Shown piece after piece: positions 1 to 13,584 of a stretch of 64,000 bases of DNA. Both the position numbers and the translations under genes were made by a program. The DNA comes from Lagopus muta. Its lineage: Eukaryota > Chordata > Aves > Galliformes > Phasianidae. How positions within the stretch are numbered: the first letter of the stretch is position 1; every line of letters starts with the position of its first letter. The notes beneath the pieces are model-generated. The model searched no databases. It worked only from the letters and a program-made list of their open reading frames with translations, and was not told the origin of the DNA. The DNA is taken from the NCBI RefSeq assembly GCF_023343835.1, contig NC_064443.1:13330001-13394000 (forward strand), in the 5' to 3' direction.

Positions 1-3000
1 GTGGGTGAGAGCTTGGAGATGCTCTTTTGGGCTTTCAGCTTGTTCTTGTTTGTCTCATTATGTCAAATGACCCAGAAGAGCCCTCTTAATGATTGAAATG
101 CAAGGAACGGTCTTGGTGCCAGTAAAGACTGAGGAGATGCTGCTATCTTTCCCCTGGCTGCAGACATTAGAGTTTCTCCCAGCTGAGTGTTAGACAGCCA
201 TTAGCTCCACATCTCTTAATGACCTCGTTTTTCCAACAGAATTTAGTAATAGACATTAAATAAAAGCAGGTGGAAAATAAGACTAAGTATCAAACACTTT
301 TTTGCTGCATTGTCTCCATTTTTAACAGAAATGTCTCAAAATACTGCAATGAGCACCTGCCTCTCACCACCACTGTGAAGATTACCTAAGGCTGGAGAAA
401 TGCCTTGAAGACAAATGGATGTAGGAAGGCTAACTATCATTACTGTGTTGCTAATAAGGTTATTTTAAACTCAAAGTAGGTCACTGGAGGAGTTTCATTA
501 AAAAAAAAAAAAAAACAAAAAACCTGCAAAACACAGTGTTTTAAACAACCTGAGCTGAGAACAAAAGACTAACAGTCTCAAATGAAAGAAATAGACCAAA
601 AATTAAGCAGTGTCTTTTAATGCAGCAGCTACCAGGTGTGTCCCTGACTGGATGCGAGCAGAGCCTGGGGCAGCTAGAGAGGCACTGTGCCATGTGCAGA
701 GATAATAAAGCCTCTGAGTGTAGTCTGATGGAAAAGGGCTCCCTGAGACCTGGCAAAAGGCAGAGTGCTGTTTGGTGGCTGTAACCAACCCACCCCAAGC
801 TCTCCTGCCATCAGGCTGCTTGCTTTTTTCCAGAAAATAATGGTTATTACTGCAGCATCTCTCTTCTGGAGAGCACAAAAATTGTCCATATTGGAGCCAA
901 TGCAGCACTCCCAGCCATGGGAAGAGAAGAGAGGGAGGGAGGGAAGGAGAAAAGGAAGGGAGGAAGGGAGGAAGGGAGGAAGGGAGGCAGGGAGGCAGGA
1001 AGCTGGCTTGGTGATTTCCATGGAATTCCCTTCAGACTCAGTAAAGGTGGGGAAATCGATGGCCACCTCCTTATGAAATACATGAAGTGAAGCACACAGA
1101 TGCTGCTAACAGCTTGTTAAGTTTAAATCTAAGTAAGAGCAAACATCTAACGTGTGAGTGCTGGTGTAACTTTTCTGCAAGTAGGAAAAGTTGATATGTG
1201 GAGTTTGGAATGCTTCCATCCATGATTCACTTTGGCTTTCTAACGCTCCAGTGCTTCTGATACTTGTTCATAAGTGCACCTACCTGTAGATAAATTCAGC
1301 TGAATTATTAGACTGCACCTGAGCCAGCCGATCTCTTTCCTGGCAATGAGACACTCCATTTCTGCAGCACAGCATTCCTTACCAGTGCAATAATCACCAT
1401 ATTTCTCAAGTTCAGCTGAAGTGGCCTTCTGAGGCTCTTTGATATCTACTCTTATTTTTATTCACATCTGTTTGATGTCCCCCCCAGTTTATGTCATAAG
1501 AGCCCCAAGACTCTTAGCAGTTCCCCTGTGTTCTTATTTACAGTTGTGTATGCAATTAAGACCTCAGACTACTTATGTCTTTAAACATTTTTTAGCCATA
1601 CATTCCTATATCTGTGTATTGTTCACAGATCAAAATATTGTAGCAGGTTGGGAGCACCTTGTTTCATAATCAGCATGAAGGAGCAAAGCTCACAAAAACA
1701 ATGTGAAACCAGAAGAGAACTGTCTTCTAATTCATTCATCCATCCTGAAAGACATATTCAGCCTCAGTTTGTTTTTATACAATATGATTTTTAATGTAAT
1801 TGTCCTTTTAAGAAAAAAATCACCTCTGATTGGTGGCAGTCTGGGTTATGAAGAGAACATTAGGGAACACCACAGCAAATTGGCCCTGAATTAGAAGAAG
1901 CTGCTAAAAATGTAAAGCTTTAATTATTATCTCATAATGCCAAGTGAGAAAAGAAAATGCTGCCATTGTGACACCAACACATCTGCACTCCGTTCTCATC
2001 ATTCTTAATTACGATGGCACATGGTGATGAGGTGTAAGATGCAGAAGGGTGGAGGAGGGGGTGTGGATATGTACCTGTTGTACACCTGGAGCTTTTCACA
2101 TTTGCATTTGACACTCCTCTGCACACTCAGATGGACGTATTCCCAATTAGCTCAACTTCTGCTGGAGCTGGCAGAGCCAAGACAGGAGGAGATATTATCT
2201 TTAATGTCAAGGTCTTAAAATATAACCTTTTCAGAACACGGTCAGACTCTGACCACATCTGAGGCCTCTAAACGATACTTTAAAGGAGATAAATAATATA
2301 ATAATAGATAATAATAAATGTCAAGTTTGTCATAACTTGGAAATGCAATTTACCTTCTCAGCCGGAGGGAATATAAGCTTCTGCGTTGTTCTTCACCATT
2401 AACGTTCTTCCTGTTAATATGCTAGGTTTCTATAATTATCAGCCCTCTGCCTGCTATATTGGTGGTTGATTGAATGTTTGGAGATACACACTTGCACCTC
2501 AGCCCACATCATGGCCCTTGATTTATCAGATCCAAGCAGCAGAGGCTCTGCCTATTTAATAAAAATGGAGCGACTCGAGGGAGCTGTGGGCATTGTTGCT
2601 GTTTGCAACAGAAGAAATGAATTACTGCAGCTTTGATCTGTGAGGTTACCCCTGTCCACAGCACAGCCATTAATTACATCTAATGATGGGGCGCTGCAGA
2701 TAGATTTTAAGAAACTTCTTAATAAAGTTTGGGAGACAAATGCTTGTAATTGTGTGATCGGTGCAGAGTGCTGGGCAGCTCTGGGAAGCGCTATGTGCAC
2801 TCTGTGGCACTGCCATGAGACCCACAGGGTGCTGTGGCAGTGTGGGGACAATGCAATGGATAAGGGAAGGGATGCAGCTGTGCTCTTATCTTTTGCAATG
2901 CTGAGAAATACAGCCAGGGCAAAGACCTCAATTATCATGAGAGCTCATAAGATAATTAACCATGCAGACAAAACCAGCGAACAAATTGATCCCAAGCAAA

Positions 3001-6000
3001 AAGACAGAGGGGAGACATCAGCTGTCGATTAGGAGAATATACCCTGCTGTCTGCAGGCCCGCAGCAGTGCAGCTGCAGTGCTTCTGAAGCATGGCAAATA
3101 CAGACAGAAAGACACTGGAGCAACACGACGATGGTTCAGATGTTAACTGCGGTGTTAATAGCCCTGTGAGAAGGAGAACTTAAAAAGGTGATCAGATCCT
3201 TTAACTGTGAGGGTCGATAACCAATAAAGGAAAAAGTAAAGGCACTCCTGGAAGCTGAGAGCCTTCATAATGCAAAAGCAAAGTACCAAATGGAAAAGAC
3301 TTAGCAGATTGGTCACGTATTTAGGGGGCAGAGCTCTGCTTCACAATCTGTAGAAGTGATTTGAAAATGTCTGTACTCAAGGATTTGCTCCAGCAAAATA
3401 AGTAGATCTGCTGATGCAACCTCTCCAGAACACGTCAGCCCTTTGATAAAAGAGTTTGCAAACTGTACATCTAAATGGCAATCAAGGCCAACTTTGATTC
3501 ACAGTATGAACTGTGACAACAAAGAGGTTCTCGTTGGAATCCAGTGCTGTCAAAGCATTTCTTGCTCACAAGTGCAATTTAGAGGATTAAAGAGGGTGAA
3601 GTTTGCACCTTCCAAGGCAGAGCTAATGTTCCGTTTCTCCTGAAATGCAGATGATGCACAGTTCTCCTTCTGCTGGGGCTTGCCAGGGAACTGGCACATC
3701 TATTGGGCAAGAAGGCTGAGCTGCTACACAGCCTGGTCCTCTGCCTGCCCATGCTCACACCCTCATCCTGATGCTTTCCTCCCCTGAAAGAAATATGAAT
3801 TGGATTGAAGAGAGTCTAAATTACATTCAAAATGCAGCTCTGGAACAAAATCCCCATTCTTCAGTGATCATCATCATCATAAAGCCCCATCCAAAGATTA
3901 TTGCCTGTAGGAACAGTGTATGCATGGACTTCAGTAGCTTACAGTCTGGCAATGTGCTGCTGGAAAGTGTCTGCTGCATCTCCCTGGTCCTCTCCCATCT
4001 CTGAGACAATTCCCAGTGCAGCTGGTTGGTCTGAGCATGTGGCATGGCCAGCAGCCCTCCGGGTGTGTGGGTATTAATAACGCCTTTGTATCTTGGGATG
4101 ATTAAAACAGAGATGAGAAGCAGCATCACAGCTCCTGGCGATGCTGTGGCTGCCAGCAAGGAGACGCAAATGATGCAAAGCTGAGAGCATTGCTGGCAGC
4201 AACCTCATGCCTGTCCCCTTTAGGGGCCCAGATTGCATCTCCCGTGGATATGTACATCTGGACAGAATCAGGATGTGAAAATCAGCCTCTGGGAGACCCT
4301 TTCTCTTTTCCTGCAGGCATCTGCTGTATTCTGGTTTTCTGCTAACCCTGGTTATCTCAGCTGTGAAGGAGGGTGAGCCATCCATCAGCACAAGCCTTAG
4401 GCTGGGGAGGCTCTGGGGCTCTCTGGCTCTGGGATACAATTGGTTCATTTCCACCTGCAGGCTTCTGAAAGAGATGCACAATCCTTCCATAAGCATTCTG
4501 TCTCTCTTGATGATTGTGGGAAAATGGAGCATAGAGCAAGCAGAGGCCTCCGCATTTTAAGCACCTGCAATAACCACAGCATTCTTAAAACACCATGAAC
4601 CTAACAGTGCATTTTTTTTTAACTGATTCAATAACTGCCCATTCATAAAATAGCAGCTATCTGTCCACCATTATTTCTAGGAATATGGAGTACAAAAAGA
4701 TGCACTTTGAGGAAAAAAAGGCAGAAATAAAAGGAAAACCCACCAAAATAAATAAGAATGCTTCTAATCATACACCGTCCTGCAGCTCTTCCTCAGCACC
4801 TGTTGATGGATGCTCACACAGCTGACACGCTGCTGACTGCCCTCATACTGCCTACAGGGGATGCAGGAGGTGACCATGGGGCACAGTGCCTCAGCACCCT
4901 GCAGCACCAGCACATCCCCCTCTGGCTCCCAGAATTTAGAAACAGAAGTACAATCCTTTTTTTCATAGCAAAACCTTTTCATTAAAGTGCATTTTTCTGA
5001 TCAAGCCTCTGAATGCTTCTTTAGTGCACTGCGCAGTGCTGTGCTCAGCTGTACATCCGACCTATTTATTACCTGTGCTTCTGGTTTGGCTGTAGCCAGC
5101 ATAAACTGATGCCTGTAGGGCTGGAGGATCAGCCACTGGGATGTGCTCAGCTCCCTTTCAGATCTTTATGTATTTCCCTATTGTCTGCTGCTTCCATAGG
5201 GAACACCACGTACTTGCACCCTGATCTGCTTGCTGCAAGATAGTGCTGGGACAAGGGTTGGCACAGCCTGGATGCTGTCAGACTGCTCCTAGCTCCATTC
5301 ACATCTCTGTAACTGCCTTATGTTTGAACCTGCAGTTTGCATGAGCTACATCCCACCCCCTGCACTCCCAGCACATCCTGGACTCTGGGAGCCTTCCTGC
5401 ATCAACAGACCCTGACTAGAGAGAAAGCTCTTCAGACAGTCATATCTGGCCTGTCCTTCCCATGGCATTTCCCTGAGATGAAGACTCGTAAGAGCAAGGA
5501 CCTTCTGAGATGTTTGTTACGTGCAAAACGTAGGGATGACTTAATGGCACAATTACCTTCTTTCTGCTCAGGTGTGATCCATACTGCACTCACCGTATCA
5601 GCCTTTACAGCACTCACCCAAGCCTGTACTATCTCACACATGAAGCTGTCACATCCCTGCTACGTCAAACACAGCCATGTGGTTTGGGGGGAACAGTTCT
5701 CCCTGATGCTGATGACAGGCATCAAATGTCCCTTAGGTCTGAGAGCCGAGGCTGTATGGTTCTGTATTACATAAACTGCCCTAATCTGCACCCTTGGTTG
5801 TCAGCTGGCAGAGGTTCCGACTTCACGTTGACATGCTGCCAGCGAACAGTGTGTTTCTCCCCTCTGTCTTTACCTTATTCCACTTTTCTCCTTTTCCCAG
5901 AGCCTCTTGCTGTCAGACATCCATTTCTCTCCCTAAATCCTTATAGGTTTTAGGGACTATATTTTAGAATCTCTGAGTTGTCTTTTTTCTGTGCTGTAGT

Positions 6001-8249
6001 GTTTCATAAGGAAACTTGGTGCTGTGGAGAGTGAGATGAGTTGATGTGCTCTGGAGAGCGATGACAGCATGAGAAGAACCAAGAGTTCAGAGAGGGATGT
6101 GAACAGACAGAGGCACGGAAAGCTCAGCTCTGAAGTAGAGTCTCTCCTTCACTAGCTGGGAGGACTTTTGCAATGCTGTGTATTGCTCTGCAGTGTTGCA
6201 GAGCCCAAGTGTATTGGAATATGTAATACTGGGCAACAGTTATTTCCCTAAGAAACTCTAATGCTCACTGAACACCTGTATGCATCAATAAACACATGGA
6301 AAAAAAAAGAAAAAAAATTAAACACGTTAAAATAAATTGAAATCTCACAAATAAATTGTGCTCTGAGAGGAGAGAATATATTTCTGAGGTAAACAAAAGA
6401 AGTGCAAAACATTTTGATGAAGCTGAAGGCTGGTGAGCACTTCTTGAGCAGAGGAGCCCTGTCAGACAAAGCCTTGGCAGCTCCCCTCTCTCTCTCCCCC
6501 CAGCTGCTGTCCTGCACTTTTTTCACATTAATTCTGCAGACACTCCTCCTATGGACCCTCACCCACACACCACAGCTCGGGTTGTTCTCCTTGCCAGTGT
6601 CAATGGCAGAACGAGGGTGCAAGGTGGTCCGATGGTACCTGCTGCATAATGTGCGCCTAATGAAGGATCTTTGCTTATTAGATGAGGGAAGGGAGCCAGA
6701 AAAGGAAAAAGGGTTTTAATTAGCTCTCCAAGTCTCTAAGCCAAAGGAGAGCTTTCAAATCACATACTGCATGCTGTTACTGTGAATGGTACTGGGCCTT
6801 GTTTCAGCCCTGTAGCAGCAGAGGGCATAATTGAACCAAGTCTGAATTTCCTGAGCTTTCTGATTGCATTTTCTTTCTGATAAGCAAAAAAAAAAAAAAC
6901 CAAAACATTACTTTGCAAATGCAAGACAGAGAGATCCTCCCATCTCTCACGGATGATAACATTAGCCCTTTTCATTAACTGGTAGCCCCGTGAGCTCCTC
7001 TAACAGAAAGTGCTGTGCAAGTGGCTGAGATTTCCTCTCATTACAGTCTAATCCCCTATGAAGACCTCTCAGGCTGGCAGTGCTGCCCCAAAGCATTGCA
7101 AGGCAGCTGAGGAGCTGAGACCCCTGCAGTGTCCAAGCACCTGGCTGCTGGTCCCTGGAACCACGGAGGGAAGAGAGTTGGCCGTTCCAAATGTCTTAAT
7201 TTCCAGGTCAGCCTGGAAAAATGGTACAGAGAAAATCTGTGTGCATTTTCTAAAAAAGTGAAGGAAAAGCCCCCACTTCTGAGACTATTTTGAAAGAGCT
7301 AATGGAAGAAAAGAAAAAAAAAAGGTAAATTCTTTGTTTCAAAGAGGGAGTTCTTTGCTTCTTTGCTTGCTCTCAAACCCAGAGGAAGGCAAAGCTCCTG
7401 GGGATGCTTGGCTGGCTGGGAGCTGCAGTGTGCTGATAAGAGCCTCTCCAGCTCTGCTGGCAGCATGGTGTCCTTGTGCTGGGGGTCCCTGGCCCTCCTG
7501 TTCCCAGCCTTGGCAAGGAGAAATGCATGAGGAAAGAGAAGGCCAGCAGTACCACAGCACATGGGATGCTGTGCCACACTGCCATTGACCGTGCCCTCTG
7601 ATGAGGCAAGGAACCATGCATTGAGCCCAGCAGGTCTCACTGTCCTGACTTCTCACCTTTGTTGAACTTTCTGACATCATCTCCAAGTTTTCACAAGAGC
7701 CCTTTCTTAACCATCATTAATAATTTCCCTTGAGGACACCACAGCTAGAAATCTGTTGATGTCCAACCCTGTTAGCCCCAGTTTCTCAGAGACTTCGGTA
7801 CAAGTCACTGTTGAGTAGTTTAAAGGAATAAACTTTGGTGGAAGAAATGAGAAGTGCTTGGCTGCAAGTAGCTGACCGTGTGAGGAAGGAAAGAGCCTGT
7901 TTGTCCCAAATCTAACCAGACATGGTTCCTTGGCTCAACGCTGCTACCATCCTACCTCATTCCTCCCCTCAGCTGCTAATTAGCTTTATCCTCCATGCTC
8001 TTCATACAAAGATAGTTCTGGTGTTATAAAAAGAGCTCTATATTTAAGCTCATATTCAGAGTTGATGCAATTTAGCACCACTCCTTTGCCTGCCAGCATC
8101 CAGCATGTTTGCACAATATAAGGGAGTTTCTTTACAGACAGCAAAGTATTAAGTCAGCAGTGTTGGCCCAGCTGGGAGGTGTGCTCTGAAAGCCATGCCG
8201 GGTAGCAGGTGGCAGGTTTGAAGCCTTCACCCTCAGACAGACCATGGGT
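1..8249. other. Intergenic DNA upstream of SYNPR, nearly repeat-free
   Basis: No gene, RNA gene or CR1 fragment was recognised in this stretch. It contains simple tracts only: poly-A at 500-522, a purine tract at 920-1,002, TAA-rich sequence at 2,286-2,330, and A-runs at 6,299-6,318, 6,886-6,899 and about 7,310-7,324. Several AT-rich unique blocks, such as 2,640-2,760 (attaattacatctaatgatg), resemble conserved non-coding sequence. In mammals CADPS lies on this side of SYNPR, but none of its exons was recognised. Confidence 0.6.
920..1002 (+). repeat. Purine-rich (GGGA/GGAA) simple repeat
   Basis: Tandem gggaagg and gggagg units form an 80-bp all-purine tract, apart from cag interruptions near the end. 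It is a probable polymorphic microsatellite. Confidence 0.85.
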
Positions 8250-8391
8250 ACTGAAACCCTGGATGCGTTCAAGGCCAGGTTGGATGGGGTCCTGGGCAGC
8301 CTGGCACAGTGGGTGACAACCAGCCCACAGCATGCAGTTGGAGCTCAACAATCTTTGTGGTCCCTTCCAACCCAAGTCATTCTATGGTTCT
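8250..8391 (+). mobile_element. CR1 LINE 3' fragment
   Basis: The piece reads like the CR1 3' region: ctggatgcgttcaaggccagg, tggatggggtcctgggcagc, ggtcccttccaaccc and a degraded tail tctatggttct. It is 5'-truncated, as usual for CR1. Confidence 0.85.
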
Positions 8392-8788
8392 CCTGCACAG
8401 GAGCATGGAAATACCAAAATGGTGTGCAACACCAGCTCCACTCCCAGAGCCTGTACACACCACATATGGACAAACACTTGACTCATTTCCTTTGCATTTA
8501 AGTCTTCACAAAGTTATTCTTCATCAACAGATCATATATATGATGGTCACACACTTGCCAGTTCAGCAAAGGTACTACATTAGAGCATCTGTAGCGAAAT
8601 AGTGACCAATATTTCCGTGATGTATTGAAGTAATACCAGCTCAGCATCACCTTCAGCAGAAAACAAAGCACTGAAATCACTCAAAGTGCTTCTGAACTGA
8701 GAAAATACCTTCCCAACGCTCTTAATACGTATTGCAATGGTCTGTGGAGGTGACCAGTGGTGGAACACTAGACCTGCCTGGAGGAGCC

Positions 8789-8942
8789 CGGTGACTGCGT
8801 GCCAGCCCTCCGTTAATAAGCACACGGCTGCTAACGACGCCCGGCGCCGGGGAGAGGGGGTCGGCTTTGCAAAAGGCGACGTGCGGCCCCATCCAGTGGC
8901 AGCTCGGCAGATTGCAGGAGACTGTGCTTCGGGAGCGTGCCG
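8789..8942. promoter_or_regulatory. Isolated CpG-dense patch (orphan mini-island)
   Basis: About 17 CpG dinucleotides fall in 154 bp, including acgacgcccggcgccgggg, while the flanks are CpG-poor. It starts about 400 bp after a CR1 fragment and is 15 kb upstream of SYNPR. No exon is evident. It could be a distal enhancer, a promoter of an unannotated non-coding RNA, or a relic of GC-biased change. Confidence 0.5.
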
Positions 8943-11864
8943 AGCTGTTTTGGTTGCTCTTTCTCCTATTGCGCTGCAGCAGTCAGAGTGACCGGTGATA
9001 AGCTCTTTTGCAAATACAAAGCGTGCTGGCTATTTTCAGCAGCACGGGTTTGAATGGTTGCATTTGCTAAGGGCGAAGCTTAGAAGATAGGAATTTTCTT
9101 TGCAACAGTGAATTCAGTTAATTTTAAAAGTAGTGAATTGCTTTCTCTGAGAGTCACTGTTGATAATAGCAGATCTTCATGGAAAGTGTTGTCAGGTTTG
9201 TAAGATTCTGGTATAATATACATGCAATTATTGAGTGCAGTGCAGAGAAATTTGGCTCAGATCAAAGTATGTGTCTGTGCCTCACACGTAGTACAGTTAC
9301 CCTACGGGCTGCGAAGTGTGTTACAAATGATAGTTTGGGTGTAATGCTCAGTTTCAGCTCCAGCTGGGGGTGCAAACCAGCACATTCCCAGCCCTGTAGC
9401 TGTAACCCCCTCCCCAGGGTGGTGCAACCTTGCAAATACAGTTTCTGGCTTTTGGAAGCAATGCAAAATGAAATGCAGATTATTATATGCATTACACAAG
9501 CTACAGGCTTAGAAATTGCAAGTGCATATTTCAGCACTTGAGCATTATCTCAGCAGTAATGGGTAATGAAATGTTGCTGTTACTGGCACTGAAATGTTGT
9601 CCAGGTTTACACATCTTAGGGCTTGCAGTGAGTTAACAAATATTTGAGATCTTGTTCTCTAATGCTGCCTACGTACGTAGGGAAGAGTGGGGAACAGGCT
9701 CTGCTGCCAGCAAGTCCTCTGCCTCAGCTCAGCTCCGTTTCAAGAGCTTTTCAGAAGGAGCAGACAGGACAGAAAGCAATGGGAAAGTCATGAGAAAGTC
9801 TACAAAACTTGCAGATGAGAGAAGTTTCTAGTGGCCCTTGCTGTTGCTCATGAGCTCTTCTTGCTCCACGTGCTGCTGTGTGGTGAGTGATGGAATGGCG
9901 GTTTGGCACTGCTCACAGCAACCTGTCCAGCTGAAAATGCTGCTCCATCACCCACCAGAGATCTCTGCTTTAACCTGAACCAACCCCAGCCCATTTGTGA
10001 TTAACATCAGCACACCCCAAATCTTCCCATTGGGTAGGTGCTTTCCTTGTTGAGTACCTGAGAAGAGATTTCCAAGCAGTTCTGTGATTAAGTCTGCTGA
10101 TTATTTTCTCTCCTCCTCACCTTCTGTTATGTTCATTTAAGGAAATATCAATCTAAAAATGACTTCTGTGCAAATGAATGCAGACACCTAAAGGAAAGAC
10201 CAGCTGATCTGCATCTACCTCAGCTTGATGTATCCCACAAGGAAAAAAAACTATAAGTGAAAATCAAAAATCTCACTTTTGCTCAAGATTGACCTCTGGA
10301 TTCAGAGCACTGCTTTTTGGAAGGACAGGGAGAGACCCCATACCATCACTCAGCTACAGGGATGCTTGATGGAGATTAACAGAGGGCAGGTTAACAGAGC
10401 TGGCCTAAAAGGAGTTTAGGCTCCAGCATTTCCCCAAGAAATTCAATACACTTCCAATAATCTGCTGAAAGGTCACTGAATAGTGAGTAATTCTGCAGGC
10501 AGCCGATAGCAAGATGATAGCATTGCTGGCACGCAGCCTACGCGCTCTCGCAGCTAACTTGCTAAGTGAGGCCATTTCCTCTGCAAGACAAAGCTTGGGC
10601 TAGAAACGTAACCCTCTCACTGGGAGCTGGGATTTTTGCTTTAATTTTATGATAGAGGATCTCTGACTCCCTCAAGGCACTCAGCTGGATCCTGGAAAGA
10701 GAAAACTCACGGATGCGTAGACCTGACCACTGAGTCTCAGTGCATCTGAAACAGCAGCCAGAAAAATAATCGCATCACTGGGGAAGCCATTGGCCTGGAA
10801 GCAGAGGCCCTGTTTTGGGATGCATTTGGGCAAAGAATTGGGGAGGTACAGGAAGGCACTGGTGCCAGAGCACCAGACACTGCACCTCAGAGTGCTGCAT
10901 CCTCCAGTAAAGGGCCATAGAGATGCTCTCCAACTCAGCACAGTGGATGGGCTGTATGTAAAGCATTTGGGGTCAAATTCTTGGCCAGCATCAAAGACTT
11001 CTGCTCCTGAGGTCAGTTGTTGAACAAGGACCCATTTCAGACTGAGGAAACAGCTGAGTTTTGTGTTGAGACAGGAGAAAAAATGCAACTGCTTCTTTGC
11101 TCTAACAAAGTCACTGTTCTTTACATTCCCAAGGATCTCCGACAAGACCTCTGATCTACTGTGATAAATAGAGCATGAAAATCAGGTTTGGGCTTCAATT
11201 TTATCCATGACGTTAGCTCTGCCTTCCATTTTTTCTCCTGCAGGGTAAAGTTCTAATGAAAAAGGCAAAAGTCGCTGTTAATAATCTGAGTATTATTTTT
11301 CCCTCCCTTTCTTCCAGGCCTGACTGTGGTGGATTTCAGAAAGAATGAGTCTGCAGCTTGGAGCTCTCCTGCAAGCCTTCACTGCTCTGCTGGCCGAGTC
11401 ACCGCAACATGGGCATCTCCCAGCTGCAGGATCCTCCTCTTCCCAGTGCCCACACAGACCTGCTTAATGCCCAACTCCTCACCTCAAAATAAAATGCACA
11501 GGTCAAATTCTTTCCAGCCAGGAAGTTCCATTTTCTCAAAGCAGGAGGCTTCCATGGGAATGCTCTGCCTCTGTTAGGTGAGCACTGATGTTGGAGGCCT
11601 CAGGTCTGCATCACTCACCCAGGATGCAGGTCATATCTCCCCAGCAGGGCAAGGGTTCTACAATCTTTTACATCAAGGCCAATTGTCCCTGGGTATCCAG
11701 AGTGGGAGGTCATTGCGAGAAAGCACCTAGCTTTGAGTGTACTGGGAGCATTCCCAAACATACTCAACTTGGGTTAAAGCGGTAGGCAGGCTTATCCAAA
11801 GCTGTAGAAAGCCTGATGGACTTATCTTGCTGTGTGTTTCCCTGTATTCACTCATCTAAAGCAA

Positions 11865-12010
11865 CGCACAGCGCAGAGGCGTCTCACTCTTGAAAGGGGC
11901 TGGCAGTGAGCGTGGGTAGAAGCGCGGCATGGCTCCGATCGCGTTATCAATCATCCCGCTGCGACATGGCTGTCGGTGCCACTCAAGTGGCTGCTTGACT
12001 GAGCGGCCCG
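11865..12010. promoter_or_regulatory. Second isolated CpG-dense patch with an NKX2-type palindrome
   Basis: About 14 CpGs fall in 146 bp within otherwise CpG-depleted DNA. It contains GCCACT-CA-AGTGGC at about 11,977-11,990, a perfect 6-bp inverted repeat that includes TCAAGTGG, an NK2-class homeodomain word. The patch ends next to gagcggcccgc. A distal regulatory element is the simplest reading (inference). Confidence 0.48.
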
Positions 12011-12267
12011 CATTTGCCAGGAAGCCACATGGCCCAAGCAGCTGCTGAGCAGTCGGCTAAAGCAAATGCTGGGGGAAAGCAAAGCGTTAGGCCACTTTTC
12101 CTGAAGAACTGCATTTAAATTTGATGACAGGCTGGGTTATCGACCCCTAGTTTAATTGCATGGGGGTGGTGAGGTTCATCAAGGTTGGATTGCTGCTGGG
12201 TTGGGCTCCATCCTGAAGGATTGTTTAGGAACATTTTCCAGAGGATTCTTTTGGAACAAATTTTGGG

Positions 12268-12365
12268 ATCATAGAATGGCTTGGCTTGGATAGAGACTTA
12301 AGATCACCTAGTTCCAACCCCACTGCCATGGGCAGGATTGCTACCCATTAGACCAAGACGCTGTG
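12268..12365 (-). mobile_element. CR1 LINE 3' fragment, inverted
   Basis: It begins atcatagaatggcttggctt and continues agttccaaccccactgccat, the reverse complement of the CR1 3' end. About 100 bp are retained. Confidence 0.85.
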
Positions 12366-13584
12366 CGACTGCATGGTCTACTCACCAGCTGTGGTCCTAT
12401 TCATGCTCCTTTCAGCTCTGTTTTCTGTGGGAAACCTTGCTTGTTGCTAACGCTCCTCACCTTCCAAAAAGCTTTGAGATCCAGTGATGGCAAATGGTGT
12501 CTGTGAACAAGATGTTAGTGCAATTAGCCAGACTTGTTAAGTACTTTCTGGCAGGTAATGAGTACATGCCATGTGTCTGTACACTAATTCAGCAGCTTAG
12601 CAGTGTTGAAAAAAAAAACCCTAAACACTCCTGTTTTCTAAACACGTTCAGTTTTGAAGAAGGGAAGGAAGCCACATCTGCCTTTGCAAAGAGACGCTGT
12701 GTGAGTGTGAAGGTGAGAGATGCACTATTTCCATCAGCGGACATTTAGCATCCTCCACATGTAGACAGATCAAGTGAGGGCTGTCCTGCAGCAAGCTTTG
12801 GCTCTGGAGGTACCATTCAGGTGATGAAAGCAGCCACCCTGGGGAAGCTGGGATGTCACTGGAGGCAGGTGGCAGAGCACCCATGTTCTGACCATGGCCA
12901 CAAGGACAGCAGGGCTAGAGCTGGGCTACAAAAAGCCCCATGCCTGAAGGGCGATGTGAAGTGCCCCAGCTCCTGCAGCCACCATGAACTCCCTGCTGCC
13001 TTCTCTCACATGGCGCCTCGTGGCAATGGCAATCCCTCCTCTCCTTGCCTTTCCTGTCTGGGTTGATCCCAGCCATAAACGTACAGCCCAAGTGTGAATC
13101 AACATTGTGATTCATCCTTCCTGCAATGTATCCTTTCACTGTGATTAAACAGCTATTCTGTAAGACATGAACTTCACTTAAGACTACATGGTTTATTTGG
13201 GTTTGGGAATACAGATGCAGTCCTGTTCAAACTGCCATGCCTGGGAGCCAATGACAGAATACAAAAATAGCTTATGCTGTCAGCATGGCTTTTTCTTATT
13301 TGTATTCTGAGTATCATCACTTTGGCAGGCACAGGAAGCTCTTCTTGTTTGCATTTTATTTTGCCTGCAGAAAATTTACAGTTCAAATGACTTCTCTATG
13401 CTTCATCAGACTAATCAGATGACAAATTGCTTGAGCTACAGAGAAGAGACCTCAGACAACAGAAAATATTAATGGAAGAAAAAATTAAATGCGTGCTTTT
13501 GGTAGGAGCGAAGATTTTGCTTCACAGAAATCTCGGTTTTCATGTTTTTTCATTCTACTGTGGCGTGAAGATTGGTGAAATGTA

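Larger units (their letters stand above)
8392..12267. other. Intergenic DNA with two CpG-dense patches
   Basis: No gene was recognised. The stretch contains the CpG patches at 8,789-8,942 and 11,865-12,010 and a perfect 14-bp palindrome CCTACGTACGTAGG at 9,668-9,681. The open frames on either strand here, up to 154 codons at 10,681-11,145, have no recognisable domain. Confidence 0.55.

Noticed and set aside
4074..4532. 152-codon minus-strand open frame
   Set aside because: No domain and ordinary non-coding composition.
10681..11145. 154-codon minus-strand open frame
   Set aside because: No family resemblance and no supporting signals.
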